A stretch of DNA of 10,233 bases from Dehalococcoidia bacterium (GTDB taxonomy: Bacteria > Chloroflexota > Dehalococcoidia > Lucifugimonadales > SHYF01). Below the pieces are notes generated by a model. The model did no database searches and was not told where the DNA came from. It saw nothing but the letters and a program-made list of their open reading frames with translations. Position numbers and translations under genes: made by a program. Each line of letters opens with the position of its first letter. Positions within the stretch are counted from its first letter, which is position 1. The DNA is taken from contig SHYF01000048.1 of NCBI GenBank assembly GCA_009692985.1, positions 1 through 10,233 on the forward strand. Reading direction: 5' to 3'. Below are positions 1 through 6,321 of the stretch, piece after piece.

Positions 1-180
1 CAGGAAAGGCATTGTCATTCCAGGGTAAGGAGCTGTGACAGCTACGCGGGCGGAGTCGCCTTCCGGCGACTCCAGCTTGATGACATCTGCCCCCTGGTCC
101 GCCAGCATCATTGCGGCGTATGGCCCAGCGTACACCTGGCATATCTCCACCACCCGGATGCCCTCAAGCGGTAACGCCAT
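1..180 (-). CDS. CaiB/BaiF family III CoA-transferase, N-terminal fragment (runs off window)
   Basis: Family III CoA-transferases move CoA between carboxylic acids in the cytoplasm, in carnitine, oxalate, bile-acid or aromatic-acid metabolism. Only the first 60 codons are present; the rest lies beyond base 1. The minus-strand protein begins MALPLEGIRVVEICQVYAGP and continues through GPYAAMMLADQGADVIKLE and SPEGDSAR. This matches the family's N-terminal Rossmann-like segment, usually of the form LxGIRVLDLT...AGPxxxxxLADLGADVIKVExPxGD. The catalytic Asp lies further in and cannot be checked. The ATG at 180 has an AGAGG Shine-Dalgarno about 6 bases upstream on the minus strand, so the start is well placed. 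The gene is divergent from the MFS gene at 541. Substrate cannot be predicted from this fragment. Confidence 0.88.
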   Translation of the reverse strand, partial: MALPLEGIRVVEICQVYAGPYAAMMLADQGADVIKLESPEGDSARVAVTAPYPGMTMPFL

Positions 181-249
181 GTTTTGCCTCTTCTGCCTTT
201 CGATTTACTCCGAAGCTGTATGAAAACATCCTCTCAGAGTGAGTCCAGA

Positions 250-262
250 GGGGGATACCCCC
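250..262. repeat. Palindrome GGGGGATACCCCC, dispersed repeat copy 1
   Basis: The 13-base sequence GGGGGATACCCCC recurs exactly at 6452-6464 and with one change (GGGGGACACCCCC) at 6554-6566. All three copies lie between genes. The right flanks differ: copy 1 is followed by GGAGCCTG, the other two by AGACCCCC. Confidence 0.6.
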
Positions 263-330
263 GGAGCCTGCCATGAGCGAAGCCGAAGGGGCAATGGGTT
301 TGGGGGATGTTCTCCCAACCTAGGTTTCTT

Positions 331-361
331 CCCCCTCTCCCGCCTCTGGTGGGAGAGGGGG
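331..361. repeat. Intergenic hairpin, 11-bp perfect stem
   Basis: CCCCCTCTCCC (331-341) and GGGAGAGGGGG (351-361) are perfect reverse complements with a 9-base loop. No T-tract follows on either strand, so it is not a standard intrinsic terminator. It lies between the start sites of two divergent genes, where termination would not be expected. A dispersed palindromic repeat (REP-like) is the simplest reading. Confidence 0.65.
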
Positions 362-491
362 ACACAGGGAGTGAGGGTTTCCAAACAGTTTCGGTAAGTC
401 TACAACAAATTCGCAAGATGTGGCGCTTTTGGCCCAATCCTCGTCTTCTTGTGTCGGGTGGCCTTGCATGGCAAACGTAAGGGTTACGCTA

Positions 492-497
492 TATAAT
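492..497 (+). promoter_or_regulatory. Putative -10 box TATAAT for the MFS gene
   Basis: A consensus TATAAT lies 43 bases before the ATG at 541. The -35 is weak: TGGCAA at 469-474 gives a 17-base spacer but only 3 of 6 matches, and TTGCAT at 464-469 is better but 22 bases away. An activator-dependent or alternative promoter is possible. Confidence 0.4.
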
Positions 498-540
498 CCC
501 AAAGTCAGGCTACCATTGGCCTTGCGAAGGACGGAACACC

Positions 541-1830
541 ATGCGACCTCCATCCACCCCTACAACTCAGCACGAGACTACAAACTGGGCCGCCACCACC
601 TTCGCCTCGCTGCGCTACCGCGACTTTCGATACCTGCTGCTTAGTACCACCAGCCTGGGGTTCGGGCAGTGGTTTCAGCAGATAGGAATGGGGTGGATGG
701 TTTATGTGATTACCAATAGCCCAATACAGATAGGCATTGTGGCAACCATCCGTGGCCTTGCCGTAGTAGTGCTTTCTATTCCTGCCGGCGTCCTAGCGGA
801 CCGTTACGACCGCCGTACCCTGGTGCTGTGGGCCACCGCCCTGGCAGTGTTACAGGCGAGCGCCCTAGCTATCTTGGTGCTCTTTGGTGCTATCCAGTGG
901 TGGCATCTCTGGCTCTTCGCCTTGGTCGATGGGATATCGGCGGCCTTCAATCAGCCAGCGCGATCTGCCCTGGTGTACGACCAGGTTGGCCCCAAGACAC
1001 TGGAGAACGCCATTGCCCTCACGGCGGTCACAAACAACCTTGCACGGGTCACTGGGCCAACCATTGCAGGCATGATAATCGCCTGGGTGGGAGTTAGCGC
1101 TTGCTTTGTGACACTGGCTGGCCTCAAGATTCTTGCCTTCTTGCTGACCATGCCCATCAGGCCCGCTCCGCCGGCCTCGGCGTCGAAGGCAGTGGTACGG
1201 GGGTGGCGCAGCTACATGGAAGGATTGGTTGTGGTAGGCCGCAGCCGGGTCCTGCTGGGCCTCCTGATACTCCAAGTAATTCCCTCGGTGCTCGTCTATC
1301 CTTACATGCCCTTCGTTCCGATATTTACCTCTGAAGTACTTGGTTTAGGCAAGAACGCATTTGCCTACGGGTTTCTGTTGTCGGCGGTGGGTTTTGGCTC
1401 CTTGGTAGGCGCAGCCATGATGGCGGGACGGGGCAGCGGTCAGAGCGGTGGGAAGCTCATGCTGGGTGGTGCCTTCTTCTATATGTTAATGATTATGTTA
1501 TTCTCTCTGTCTTCTTGGCTACCTCTTTCTTTCGGAATCCTGATCCTGGCGGGGCTGTTCAATGTCTACAATCTTAACTTGAACCAAACCTTTTACCAGT
1601 TGCATACCCCTAACGAGGCCCGCGGGCGGGTTCTGGCAGTCAATGGCCTAATCGGCCCGGGGATCCAGCCCATAGGTAACATGGTCATGGGTGCCGGCAT
1701 TGCAGGTTGGGGGTTCCCCAAGACAGTGGCCTCTTTTACAGCAGTGGCCGCTGTTACGACCGTGATTCTAGCGGTGGCTATTCCGGAAATATGGAGGCTG
1801 CGGGCGCCATCTGGTGAGACACGAAGGTAG
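541..1830 (+). CDS. MFS_3 / EntS-like major facilitator exporter
   Basis: A 429-residue inner-membrane carrier of the MFS_3 group, whose members include the enterobactin exporter EntS and many uncharacterised drug or metabolite exporters. The N-terminus has the family pattern SLRYRDFRYLLLS followed by GFGQWFQQIGMGWMVY (about residues 23-55). Motif A, GVLADRYDRR, lies in the loop between TM2 and TM3 (about residues 83-92). About 12 hydrophobic segments follow, with a basic loop near residues 205-222 in the middle. TM11 is preceded by HTPNEARGRVLAVNGL, which is typical of the family. Length is normal. The ATG at 541 has an AAGGACGG Shine-Dalgarno ending about 7 bases upstream. The gene looks monocistronic, and no neighbouring siderophore or antibiotic genes indicate a substrate. 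Export by proton antiport is inferred from the family. Confidence 0.9.
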   Translation: MRPPSTPTTQHETTNWAATTFASLRYRDFRYLLLSTTSLGFGQWFQQIGMGWMVYVITNSPIQIGIVATIRGLAVVVLSIPAGVLADRYDRRTLVLWATALAVLQASALAILVLFGAIQWWHLWLFALVDGISAAFNQPARSALVYDQVGPKTLENAIALTAVTNNLARVTGPTIAGMIIAWVGVSACFVTLAGLKILAFLLTMPIRPAPPASASKAVVRGWRSYMEGLVVVGRSRVLLGLLILQVIPSVLVYPYMPFVPIFTSEVLGLGKNAFAYGFLLSAVGFGSLVGAAMMAGRGSGQSGGKLMLGGAFFYMLMIMLFSLSSWLPLSFGILILAGLFNVYNLNLNQTFYQLHTPNEARGRVLAVNGLIGPGIQPIGNMVMGAGIAGWGFPKTVASFTAVAAVTTVILAVAIPEIWRLRAPSGETRR

Positions 1831-1917
1831 TCTGATAGGAAGCCGTCCCCAGGTCATGCCTGGCGCTCTCAGCATGATTATGGTGGCCAAGAAGTTGAAA
1901 CCTCCCAGGGTAGAACG

Positions 1918-2088
1918 CTATGGAGACCAAAGATAGGGGCGGAATCCCAGGATGCGCCGGGCGCTGGCGCCCCATTACGTGATGCGCTGCTCGGAGTCCA
2001 CAGCAAAGACACCGTCGTCAGTGACCATGTCCTGCCACTGCACTTCTCCCGGTTTGTTGGGTTGTTCTTCAGACATGATGCTGGCCAT
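1918..2088 (-). pseudogene. PAS-domain protein remnant with in-frame stop
   Basis: Read on the minus strand from the ATG at 2088 (or 2076), the frame gives MSEEQPNKPGEV..., then DDGVFAVDSEQRIT, then a TAA stop (1975-1977), then WGASARRILGF in the same frame, ending at TAG 1918-1920. The two halves together match the start of a PAS sensor domain, normally GVFAVDxxxRIxYWNxxAExILGY. The stop sits where the conserved Tyr is expected, and TAT or TAC to TAA is one base change. Nothing recognisable as the rest of a PAS domain or an output domain follows in any frame, and neither start has a Shine-Dalgarno. I therefore read it as a truncated relic. PAS genes of this kind usually carry sensor kinase or LuxR-type output domains; which one this had is unknown. 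Confidence 0.5.
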
Positions 2089-2107
2089 GTTTTGATGAGA
2101 ACACACC

Positions 2108-2344
2108 ATGAAATGTGATCTCAGCTATGTGAAAGGCCACGACATTGTGAGTTGCTCTTCGGAGGGCTGGCGCGGGAACAACCGCTCTGTGGGGCTTGGA
2201 ATCGCGACCATAATATGCGGTATTGTGTTTCCGTCCATTCGGCGCATAGACAGGGGACGCGAGCCTCTTGCCGAACCAGTGAGTTCTAACGGTTATGATG
2301 GTGACATGGTGCCTGTGCAGGCTGAGGTGGCCGCGAAGAAATAA
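2108..2344 (+). CDS. Doubtful small hypothetical protein (78 aa)
   Basis: An open frame begins at ATG 2108 and ends at TAA 2342-2344, just inside the A-tract beside the terminator hairpin. The product has one moderately hydrophobic stretch, SVGLGIATIICGIVFPS (about residues 27-43), that could span a membrane, and a polar tail. I recognise no family. Codon use is plausible, but the Shine-Dalgarno (GATGAG) is poor, no promoter is evident and the gap around it is otherwise decayed. It may be a chance frame or a gene fragment. Confidence 0.18.
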   Translation: MKCDLSYVKGHDIVSCSSEGWRGNNRSVGLGIATIICGIVFPSIRRIDRGREPLAEPVSSNGYDGDMVPVQAEVAAKK

Positions 2345-2345
2345 A

Positions 2346-2380
2346 AGGAGATCGGCCCGCTTTTGGCGGGCCGATCTCCT
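2346..2380 (-). terminator. Rho-independent terminator of the 2412-3215 gene
   Basis: AGGAGATCGGCCCGC (2346-2360) and its perfect complement GCGGGCCGATCTCCT (2366-2380) form a 15-bp stem with a 5-base loop. Read on the minus strand the hairpin is followed by TTTATTTCTT, the expected U-tract; on the plus strand none follows. It lies 31 bases beyond the stop codon of the minus-strand gene, so direction and position agree. Confidence 0.85.
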
Positions 2381-2411
2381 ACGTCACGGCAAGGAGCAAG
2401 GCTTTAGCCTC

Positions 2412-3215
2412 CTACGGCTCGTCCCACCCATCGTCATCCTCTTCTTCCTCTTCCTCGTGACGCCGAGGCCGGGCGCTTTCTAACCCGCCTACCCTGGGCA
2501 ACAGGGGAACTGACCTCTGCTCGCCCCGCGGCTTACGGCGAGGCAGAGCGTCTATTCGCTGGCGTAGCGTCTTGATTGTTTGGCTCTGACTCTCCTCCGC
2601 TGTAATGACCAGGCCATCCACCCCCATGTCCCTGAGTTGCTCCAGCTCCCTGGCCGTGAGTTCGGCATCCCACTCGAGCAGCAAGTAGCGCCCCGTGGCT
2701 GAGCGAACGTTGGATATGGCCAGAAGGTGCGCCAGGCTCAGTGGGCCTTCAGGCGCCGGCTTGCACAGTATGACTATGTCTACAGGCAGGTCCTCCAGGC
2801 CCCGTAGCTGGGATTCGGGCAGGTCCGCGGGAATGCGAAGAATCCTGGCACACGGGCCTTCCTCCAGGGCGTCTACCCTGGTCCCCTCGATGCCAAACAC
2901 CAGGAAATCGCACCCCTGTTCCTTATAGGCTTGCAGGCTCTCCTGTCCCGTCTCCACGACGGCTACACCCCAGACGGCCCCTTCCGGCGACTTGAGCTGC
3001 TGTGCCGTTCCTGTGGTACCAGCGGGGGCGCCAGGCAGCACAATAGCGTCCAGGCCCGCTTTAGCTACAGTAGAGTTACGCCTCTGGTTCGTGCCTGTCA
3101 GCCATGCCAGAAGCGCGAGGGTTGGAACAGGCTCCCTGTTTCCCTGGGGTCCAAACCCCATTGCGGGAGCAGCACCCTTAGCTATTCGGTCCAGACGTTC
3201 CAGCAGCTTGCTCAT
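2412..3215 (-). CDS. Hypothetical TIM-barrel-like protein with acidic C-terminal tail
   Basis: A 267-residue soluble protein that I cannot assign to a named family. Residues 1-225 alternate hydrophobic strands and amphipathic helices: LDAIVLPG (55-62), GAVWGVAVV (79-87), CDFLVFGIEGT (102-112), ARILRIPADL (123-132), VDIVILCKP (145-153), RYLLLEWDA (176-184) and MGVDGLVIT (197-205). This order suggests a (beta/alpha) barrel or half-barrel, but I see no phosphate-binding loop or metal motif. Residues 226-252 are basic and Pro/Arg-rich, and the end is an acidic run, six Glu and three Asp, closing GWDEP. The ATG at 3215 has a GAGAGG Shine-Dalgarno 8-9 bases upstream. The gene lies 63 bases after tRNA-Thr on the same strand and could share its transcript. 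Its own terminator follows at 2346-2380. No signal peptide or membrane segment is visible. Confidence 0.8.
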   Translation of the reverse strand: MSKLLERLDRIAKGAAPAMGFGPQGNREPVPTLALLAWLTGTNQRRNSTVAKAGLDAIVLPGAPAGTTGTAQQLKSPEGAVWGVAVVETGQESLQAYKEQGCDFLVFGIEGTRVDALEEGPCARILRIPADLPESQLRGLEDLPVDIVILCKPAPEGPLSLAHLLAISNVRSATGRYLLLEWDAELTARELEQLRDMGVDGLVITAEESQSQTIKTLRQRIDALPRRKPRGEQRSVPLLPRVGGLESARPRRHEEEEEEDDDGWDEP

Positions 3216-3278
3216 TTGCCAGCCTCTCTAACTGGAGATGACGCGTATCGACTTACGCACGAATTACAGTTGCGGTGG

Positions 3279-3353
3279 TGGAGCCACCGACCCGATTTGA
3301 ACGGGTGACCTGCTGTTTACGAAACAGCTGCTCTACCACTGAGCTACGGTGGC
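3279..3353 (-). tRNA. tRNA-Thr (anticodon CGU)
   Basis: On the minus strand the 75-base gene folds into a full cloverleaf: acceptor GCCACCG/CGGTGGC, D arm GCTC-AGTGGTA-GAGC, anticodon arm GCTGT-TTCGTAA-ACAGC, T arm ACCCG-TTCAAAT-CGGGT, discriminator T and an encoded CCA. The anticodon CGT (CGU in RNA) decodes ACG threonine. All stems are fully paired except for normal variation. Confidence 0.96.
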
Positions 3354-3395
3354 CTACCTTCTTGAAGTCAAGGTTGGATCCAGGCAACATATTGA

Positions 3396-3424
3396 AGCAT
3401 AAGGGATATGGGGATGAGGCGCAA
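3396..3424 (-). promoter_or_regulatory. Possible promoter for tRNA-Thr
   Basis: On the minus strand, TTGCGC (3419-3424) and TATGCT (3396-3401) are separated by 17 bases, placing a start site about 35 bases before the tRNA. The -10 matches 4 of 6 positions and the -35 only 3 of 6, so this is a weak call. Confidence 0.3.
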
Positions 3425-3435
3425 GACGATAAACC

Positions 3436-3474
3436 ACAGGAGCCGTGAGGTTCTACCTACCCCACGGCTCCTGT
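3436..3474 (-). terminator. Hairpin after ftsZ, likely terminator
   Basis: ACAGGAGCCGTG (3436-3447) and CACGGCTCCTGT (3463-3474) form a perfect 12-bp stem with a 15-base loop, 30 bases past the ftsZ stop. On the minus strand only a short T-rich stretch, GGTTTATCG, follows, so termination may be partial. The hairpin separates ftsZ from tRNA-Thr. Confidence 0.55.
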
Positions 3475-3504
3475 GAAGAGATATTGTCCGTTTTCAGGCC
3501 AGCC

Positions 3505-4590
3505 TTAGGAGCGGGCTTTGGAGCCTACGCCAGTGGACGTGCCTTGACGTGCAGTAGAACTCGCCTGGCCCTCCCATGCGCTACGCTCCTTAGCACGGCC
3601 ATTGCTCTCTGGAATCCCGGTGGCGATCAGGGTGATCCGCACGCGGTCCTGCATCTTTTCGTCATTCACCATGCCGAAAAAGACGATGGACTTGGGGCTT
3701 ACCTTGGATGCAATTAGTTCGCCCGCTGCGTTCACTTCCCCAAGGGACAGCTTTGGTCCGCCGTTTATGCAGAACAGAACACCCTGGGCTCCGTCAATGG
3801 ATAGGTCCAGGAGCGGATTGGAGATAGCTGTCTTGGCGGCTTCTAGCGCTCCGTTGGGTTCCGGCGCTTCGCCCATAGCCATCAATGCCCTGCCAGGCAG
3901 AGCCAGAATCGTCTTGACGTCCGCCAGGTCTACGTTGATCTCACCAGGCACGTTCACCAGTTCCGCTACGGAAAGCACACCGTACATCACTGCTTCATCG
4001 GCCCTGCGGAGTGCTTCTTCCATGGAAACGTCCTTGTTCAACAACTGCAAGAGCCGGTCGTTGTGAATGACGATAAGGCTGTCCACGGACTCCTGGAGCC
4101 TGCCAACGCCCGCCATGGCCGACGCAAGGCGACGGGAACCTTCCCAGGAGAAGGGTGTAGTAACCAACCCCACCACTAGGGCGCCGGTCTGTTTGGCGAT
4201 TGCGGCCACCACGGGGGCTGCGCCAGTGCCAGTGCCGCCGCCCATGCCCGCGGTAAGGAATATCAGGTCCGGATGCCCTATGGCCCTGTGAAGGTTCACG
4301 CGGTCTTTTTCCGCCGCATCACGTCCCACCTCTGGATTGCCGCCCGCACCCATGCCACGGGTCACCTGCTCTCCGATCTGCACCACCGTAGCTCCGCGAA
4401 CGCTGTTCAACGACTTGACATCGGTGTTCACGCATACGTACTTCACGCCGGGAACGGTCCGTTCCCGCATGATACGCATGACTGCGTTGCAGCCACCCCC
4501 GCCCACGCCTACCACAGCTATGGAAGCAGGCCCTTCCTGCATGTCGCCAGAAAAACTCGGTCCACTCAAACTACCAGGACTATTCGTCAT
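3505..4590 (-). CDS. ftsZ: Cell-division GTPase FtsZ with short, atypical C-terminus
   Basis: FtsZ is the tubulin-like GTPase that polymerises into the cytokinetic Z ring at the inner face of the membrane. The 361-residue product has VGVGGGGCNAV (27-37), NTD (55-57), GMGAGGNPEVG (79-89), the tubulin signature GGGTGTG (117-123), the switch PFSWEGSRR (146-154) and the T7 loop NVDLADVKTIL (219-229) with N219, D221 and D224, so GTP binding and hydrolysis residues look intact. Two departures stand out. HNDRL (176-180) replaces the usual PNDRL, and only about 35 residues follow ATGIPE, without the conserved D/E-x-P-x-F-x-R/K tail peptide that binds FtsA, ZipA or SepF. The ATG at 4590 is chosen over an in-frame ATG at 4638 because AAGGAG lies 7 bases upstream. 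No dcw-cluster gene is adjacent. A divergent FtsZ paralogue is the alternative to the main FtsZ. Confidence 0.93.
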   Translation of the reverse strand: MTNSPGSLSGPSFSGDMQEGPASIAVVGVGGGGCNAVMRIMRERTVPGVKYVCVNTDVKSLNSVRGATVVQIGEQVTRGMGAGGNPEVGRDAAEKDRVNLHRAIGHPDLIFLTAGMGGGTGTGAAPVVAAIAKQTGALVVGLVTTPFSWEGSRRLASAMAGVGRLQESVDSLIVIHNDRLLQLLNKDVSMEEALRRADEAVMYGVLSVAELVNVPGEINVDLADVKTILALPGRALMAMGEAPEPNGALEAAKTAISNPLLDLSIDGAQGVLFCINGGPKLSLGEVNAAGELIASKVSPKSIVFFGMVNDEKMQDRVRITLIATGIPESNGRAKERSAWEGQASSTARQGTSTGVGSKARS

Positions 4591-4644
4591 CGGTGCGCTC
4601 CTTGTGGAGACAGGCTCTAGACCCGTCTGCAATTTCAATTAGAT

Positions 4645-4673
4645 ACGCTACAGGGCGCATCGCGATTTGTCAA
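4645..4673 (-). promoter_or_regulatory. Putative ftsZ promoter
   Basis: On the minus strand a consensus TTGACA -35 (4668-4673) is followed after exactly 17 bases by TAGCGT (4645-4650), a 3 of 6 match to the -10. The predicted start site near 4638 would leave a leader of about 48 bases and supports the shorter FtsZ start at 4590. Confidence 0.5.
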
Positions 4674-4839
4674 TAGTCTAAGACTTGTTTGAGAAAGAGA
4701 ATAGCCACAGCCTGAAAGTTTCAACGGCAATTTGCCATCTCCTAATGCTATTGGTCTGCGAAAACATGGCCTGTTCCGTTAGGGGTGTGCTGGCGACCAT
4801 TGTAGCTTTGTGCACGCTCATCCTGAGCGTAGTTTACCC

Positions 4840-4856
4840 TGAGCGGAGCCGAAGGG
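4840..4856 (+). repeat. 17-base word shared with 274-290
   Basis: TGAGCGGAGCCGAAGGG here and TGAGCGAAGCCGAAGGG at 274-290 agree at 16 of 17 positions; both are intergenic and on the same strand. Here it follows CATCCTGAGCGTAG (4819-4832), a half-similar arm, so the full element may span about 4815-4860. Confidence 0.5.
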
Positions 4857-4970
4857 AAGGAAATGAGCGGCCTGGGTTAGCCTGCGCCTTGGTTTACCCC
4901 TCACTAATTTCGAACAAGTATTAGCCGATGCAGATACTTTGAAGGCTACGAGCTATGCCTCGCCTGCCCG

Positions 4971-4979
4971 TGATAGAAT
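4971..4979 (+). promoter_or_regulatory. Extended -10 box next to the MFS start
   Basis: TGATAGAAT fits the extended -10 pattern TGnTATAAT with one mismatch. It ends only 8 bases before ATG 4987, so transcription would start at or next to the start codon and give a leaderless mRNA. No -35 is visible. Confidence 0.35.
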
Positions 4980-4986
4980 GTCTGCC

Positions 4987-6321
4987 ATGTCTACGTCTGA
5001 CCCTGCACAGTCAATCGTGATGTCCTTACCCGTAAAAAGGCAACGGATATTCTACGGGTGGTGGATAGTTGTGGCAGTTTCCATCCTCTGGCTATACGGC
5101 GCTGCCTATCCATTCACATTTGGCATTTTCCTAAACGCATTCTCCAAGGAGTACGGATGGGGTATGGGGGCGCTCTCCGCCGCCTTCTCATTGGGAGCCA
5201 TAGGCGGTGGTTTTCTTGGGCCTCTGGTTGGGTATCTGGTGGACCGTTTTGGACCGCGCCTGATAATGATGGCTGGTGTGGTGCTAACTGGAATAGCTTT
5301 CTTGCTGGTGAGGTTCATCAGCTCCTTGCCGCTCTTTTACCTCTTGTTCGGACTATTGCTGCCTGTGGCTACGGGGCCGGTCTTTATTGGAGGCAGCGCT
5401 GCCGTGGCCAACTGGTTCCAGCGGCGCCGTGCCTTTGCGCTGGCCATTCTGACTACCGCGTGGGTAGCTGGTGGCGCAGTCATCGCCCCATCCAGCGCCT
5501 GGCTGGTCAACCATTTCGGATGGCAGCAGACTGCCACCATCTTTGGGCTGGTCTACCTGGTAACAGCGCTGCCTTTGTGCCTGGCGATACGGCACAAGCC
5601 GGAGCCCTACGGCTACCTGCCCGATGGCGCTTCGCCGCAAGCAGCGTCAACCTCCCACCCGGGCCAGGTTGGGCGCGATGCTGGGGGTGCAAGCCTGGCG
5701 GACCCGGCGGCAGATTTCACGCTTACCCAGGCTGTGAAGACCAGGGCGTTCTGGATGCTGGCCTTGGCAGGGATTGGGCTTTCCTTGACCAACAGCTCGG
5801 TGATGGCGCACCAGATACCTCTGCTGACTCATCGCGGTTTCACCTCCCAGACTGCCGCCAACGCGCTGGGCCTGATGGCCTTCTTCAGTGCGGTGGGACG
5901 CCCCTTCATGGGATACCTGGGGGACCGGTACGACAAGCGCCTTCTATTGGGAGCGTTCGTGGCCATTATGGCCGTGGGGACCCTAGTGCTCGGCCTTGCC
6001 CAGGGCATTGGGTTGGTCTATCTGTATGCTCTCCTCTTCGGAGTGGGTTTCGCCGTCTTCCCAGTGACCATGGCAATGGTGGCCGACTACTTTGGGCGTA
6101 GGTTCTTCGCCACCATACAGCAGACAATCCAGGCCGTTGGCACTGTTGGATTCGCCACTGGCCCCTTTTTCGTGGGCCGCCTCTTCGATTCGACCAGCGA
6201 GTATCGCAGCGCGTTCATTGCTATATCAGCGGCGTGCTTCGGAGCATCCCTGCTCTATCTTCTCAGCCGGAAGCCTGGCAGGCAGCAGTTGATACAAGAA
6301 GATTCGGAGCAACGCTCTTAG
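4987..6321 (+). CDS. MFS transporter, monocarboxylate / oxalate-formate antiporter type
   Basis: A 444-residue, roughly 12-helix inner-membrane carrier, probably for organic anions by proton symport or exchange. The start of TM1, RIFYGWWIVVAVSILWLYG (20-38), and the following GIFLNAFSKEYGWGMGALSAA are typical of the monocarboxylate porter and oxalate:formate antiporter groups. Motif A is GYLVDRFGPR (82-91), echoed in the second half by MGYLGDRYDKR. A hydrophilic central loop (about residues 200-245) links the halves. No start has a good Shine-Dalgarno. ATG 4987 is chosen because an extended -10 box ends 8 bases before it, suggesting a leaderless message; TTG 4939, ATG 4978 and ATG 5020 are in frame and possible. 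No catabolic gene adjoins it on the same strand, so the substrate is unknown. Confidence 0.9.
   Translation: MSTSDPAQSIVMSLPVKRQRIFYGWWIVVAVSILWLYGAAYPFTFGIFLNAFSKEYGWGMGALSAAFSLGAIGGGFLGPLVGYLVDRFGPRLIMMAGVVLTGIAFLLVRFISSLPLFYLLFGLLLPVATGPVFIGGSAAVANWFQRRRAFALAILTTAWVAGGAVIAPSSAWLVNHFGWQQTATIFGLVYLVTALPLCLAIRHKPEPYGYLPDGASPQAASTSHPGQVGRDAGGASLADPAADFTLTQAVKTRAFWMLALAGIGLSLTNSSVMAHQIPLLTHRGFTSQTAANALGLMAFFSAVGRPFMGYLGDRYDKRLLLGAFVAIMAVGTLVLGLAQGIGLVYLYALLFGVGFAVFPVTMAMVADYFGRRFFATIQQTIQAVGTVGFATGPFFVGRLFDSTSEYRSAFIAISAACFGASLLYLLSRKPGRQQLIQEDSEQRS

Larger units (their letters stand above)
181..540. other. Intergenic region with palindromes and a putative promoter; no gene seen
   Basis: This 360-base gap separates the divergent CoA-transferase and MFS genes. 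Short reading frames here are rich in Pro, Gly and Arg and come from low-complexity C/G tracts; none resembles a protein. The gap holds a GGGGGATACCCCC palindrome (250-262), a 17-base word shared with another gap (274-290), an 11-bp hairpin (331-361) and a TATAAT box (492-497). Confidence 0.7.
1831..2411. other. Gene-poor region between convergent genes
   Basis: About 580 bases separate the plus-strand MFS gene from the minus-strand gene at 2412. The stretch contains a probable decayed PAS-domain gene (1918-2088, minus), a doubtful 78-codon reading frame (2108-2344, plus) and a strong minus-strand terminator (2346-2380). I see no RNA gene or mobile element in it. Confidence 0.6.
4591..4986. 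other. Divergent intergenic region with repeat; no gene seen
   Basis: The gap between divergent ftsZ and the second MFS gene carries the ftsZ promoter, a repeated word TGAGCGGAGCCGAAGGG at 4840-4856, and an extended -10 box at 4971-4979. A 79-codon frame at 4685-4924 is Cys- and Ser-rich, overlaps the repeat, has no Shine-Dalgarno and matches nothing I know. Confidence 0.6.

Noticed and set aside
3279..3353. tRNA-Thr and tRNA-Gly as attachment sites of an integrated element
   Set aside because: No integrase, phage or plasmid gene lies nearby, and I found no repeated copy of either tRNA 3' end in the window.
3602..4066. 154-codon plus-strand frame opposite ftsZ
   Set aside because: Ser/Ala/Pro-rich antisense shadow of a highly conserved gene.
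4591..4638. 16-residue N-terminal extension of FtsZ
   Set aside because: The ATG at 4638 has no Shine-Dalgarno and coincides with the predicted transcription start, while ATG 4590 has AAGGAG 7 bases upstream.
4685..4924. 79-codon plus-strand frame between ftsZ and the MFS gene
   Set aside because: No Shine-Dalgarno, overlaps a repeat and matches no known protein.
5058..6101. 347-codon plus-strand frame overlapping the second MFS gene
   Set aside because: It is a shifted reading of the transporter gene, rich in Gly, Trp, Cys and Pro without membrane segments; the transporter frame has clear MFS motifs.
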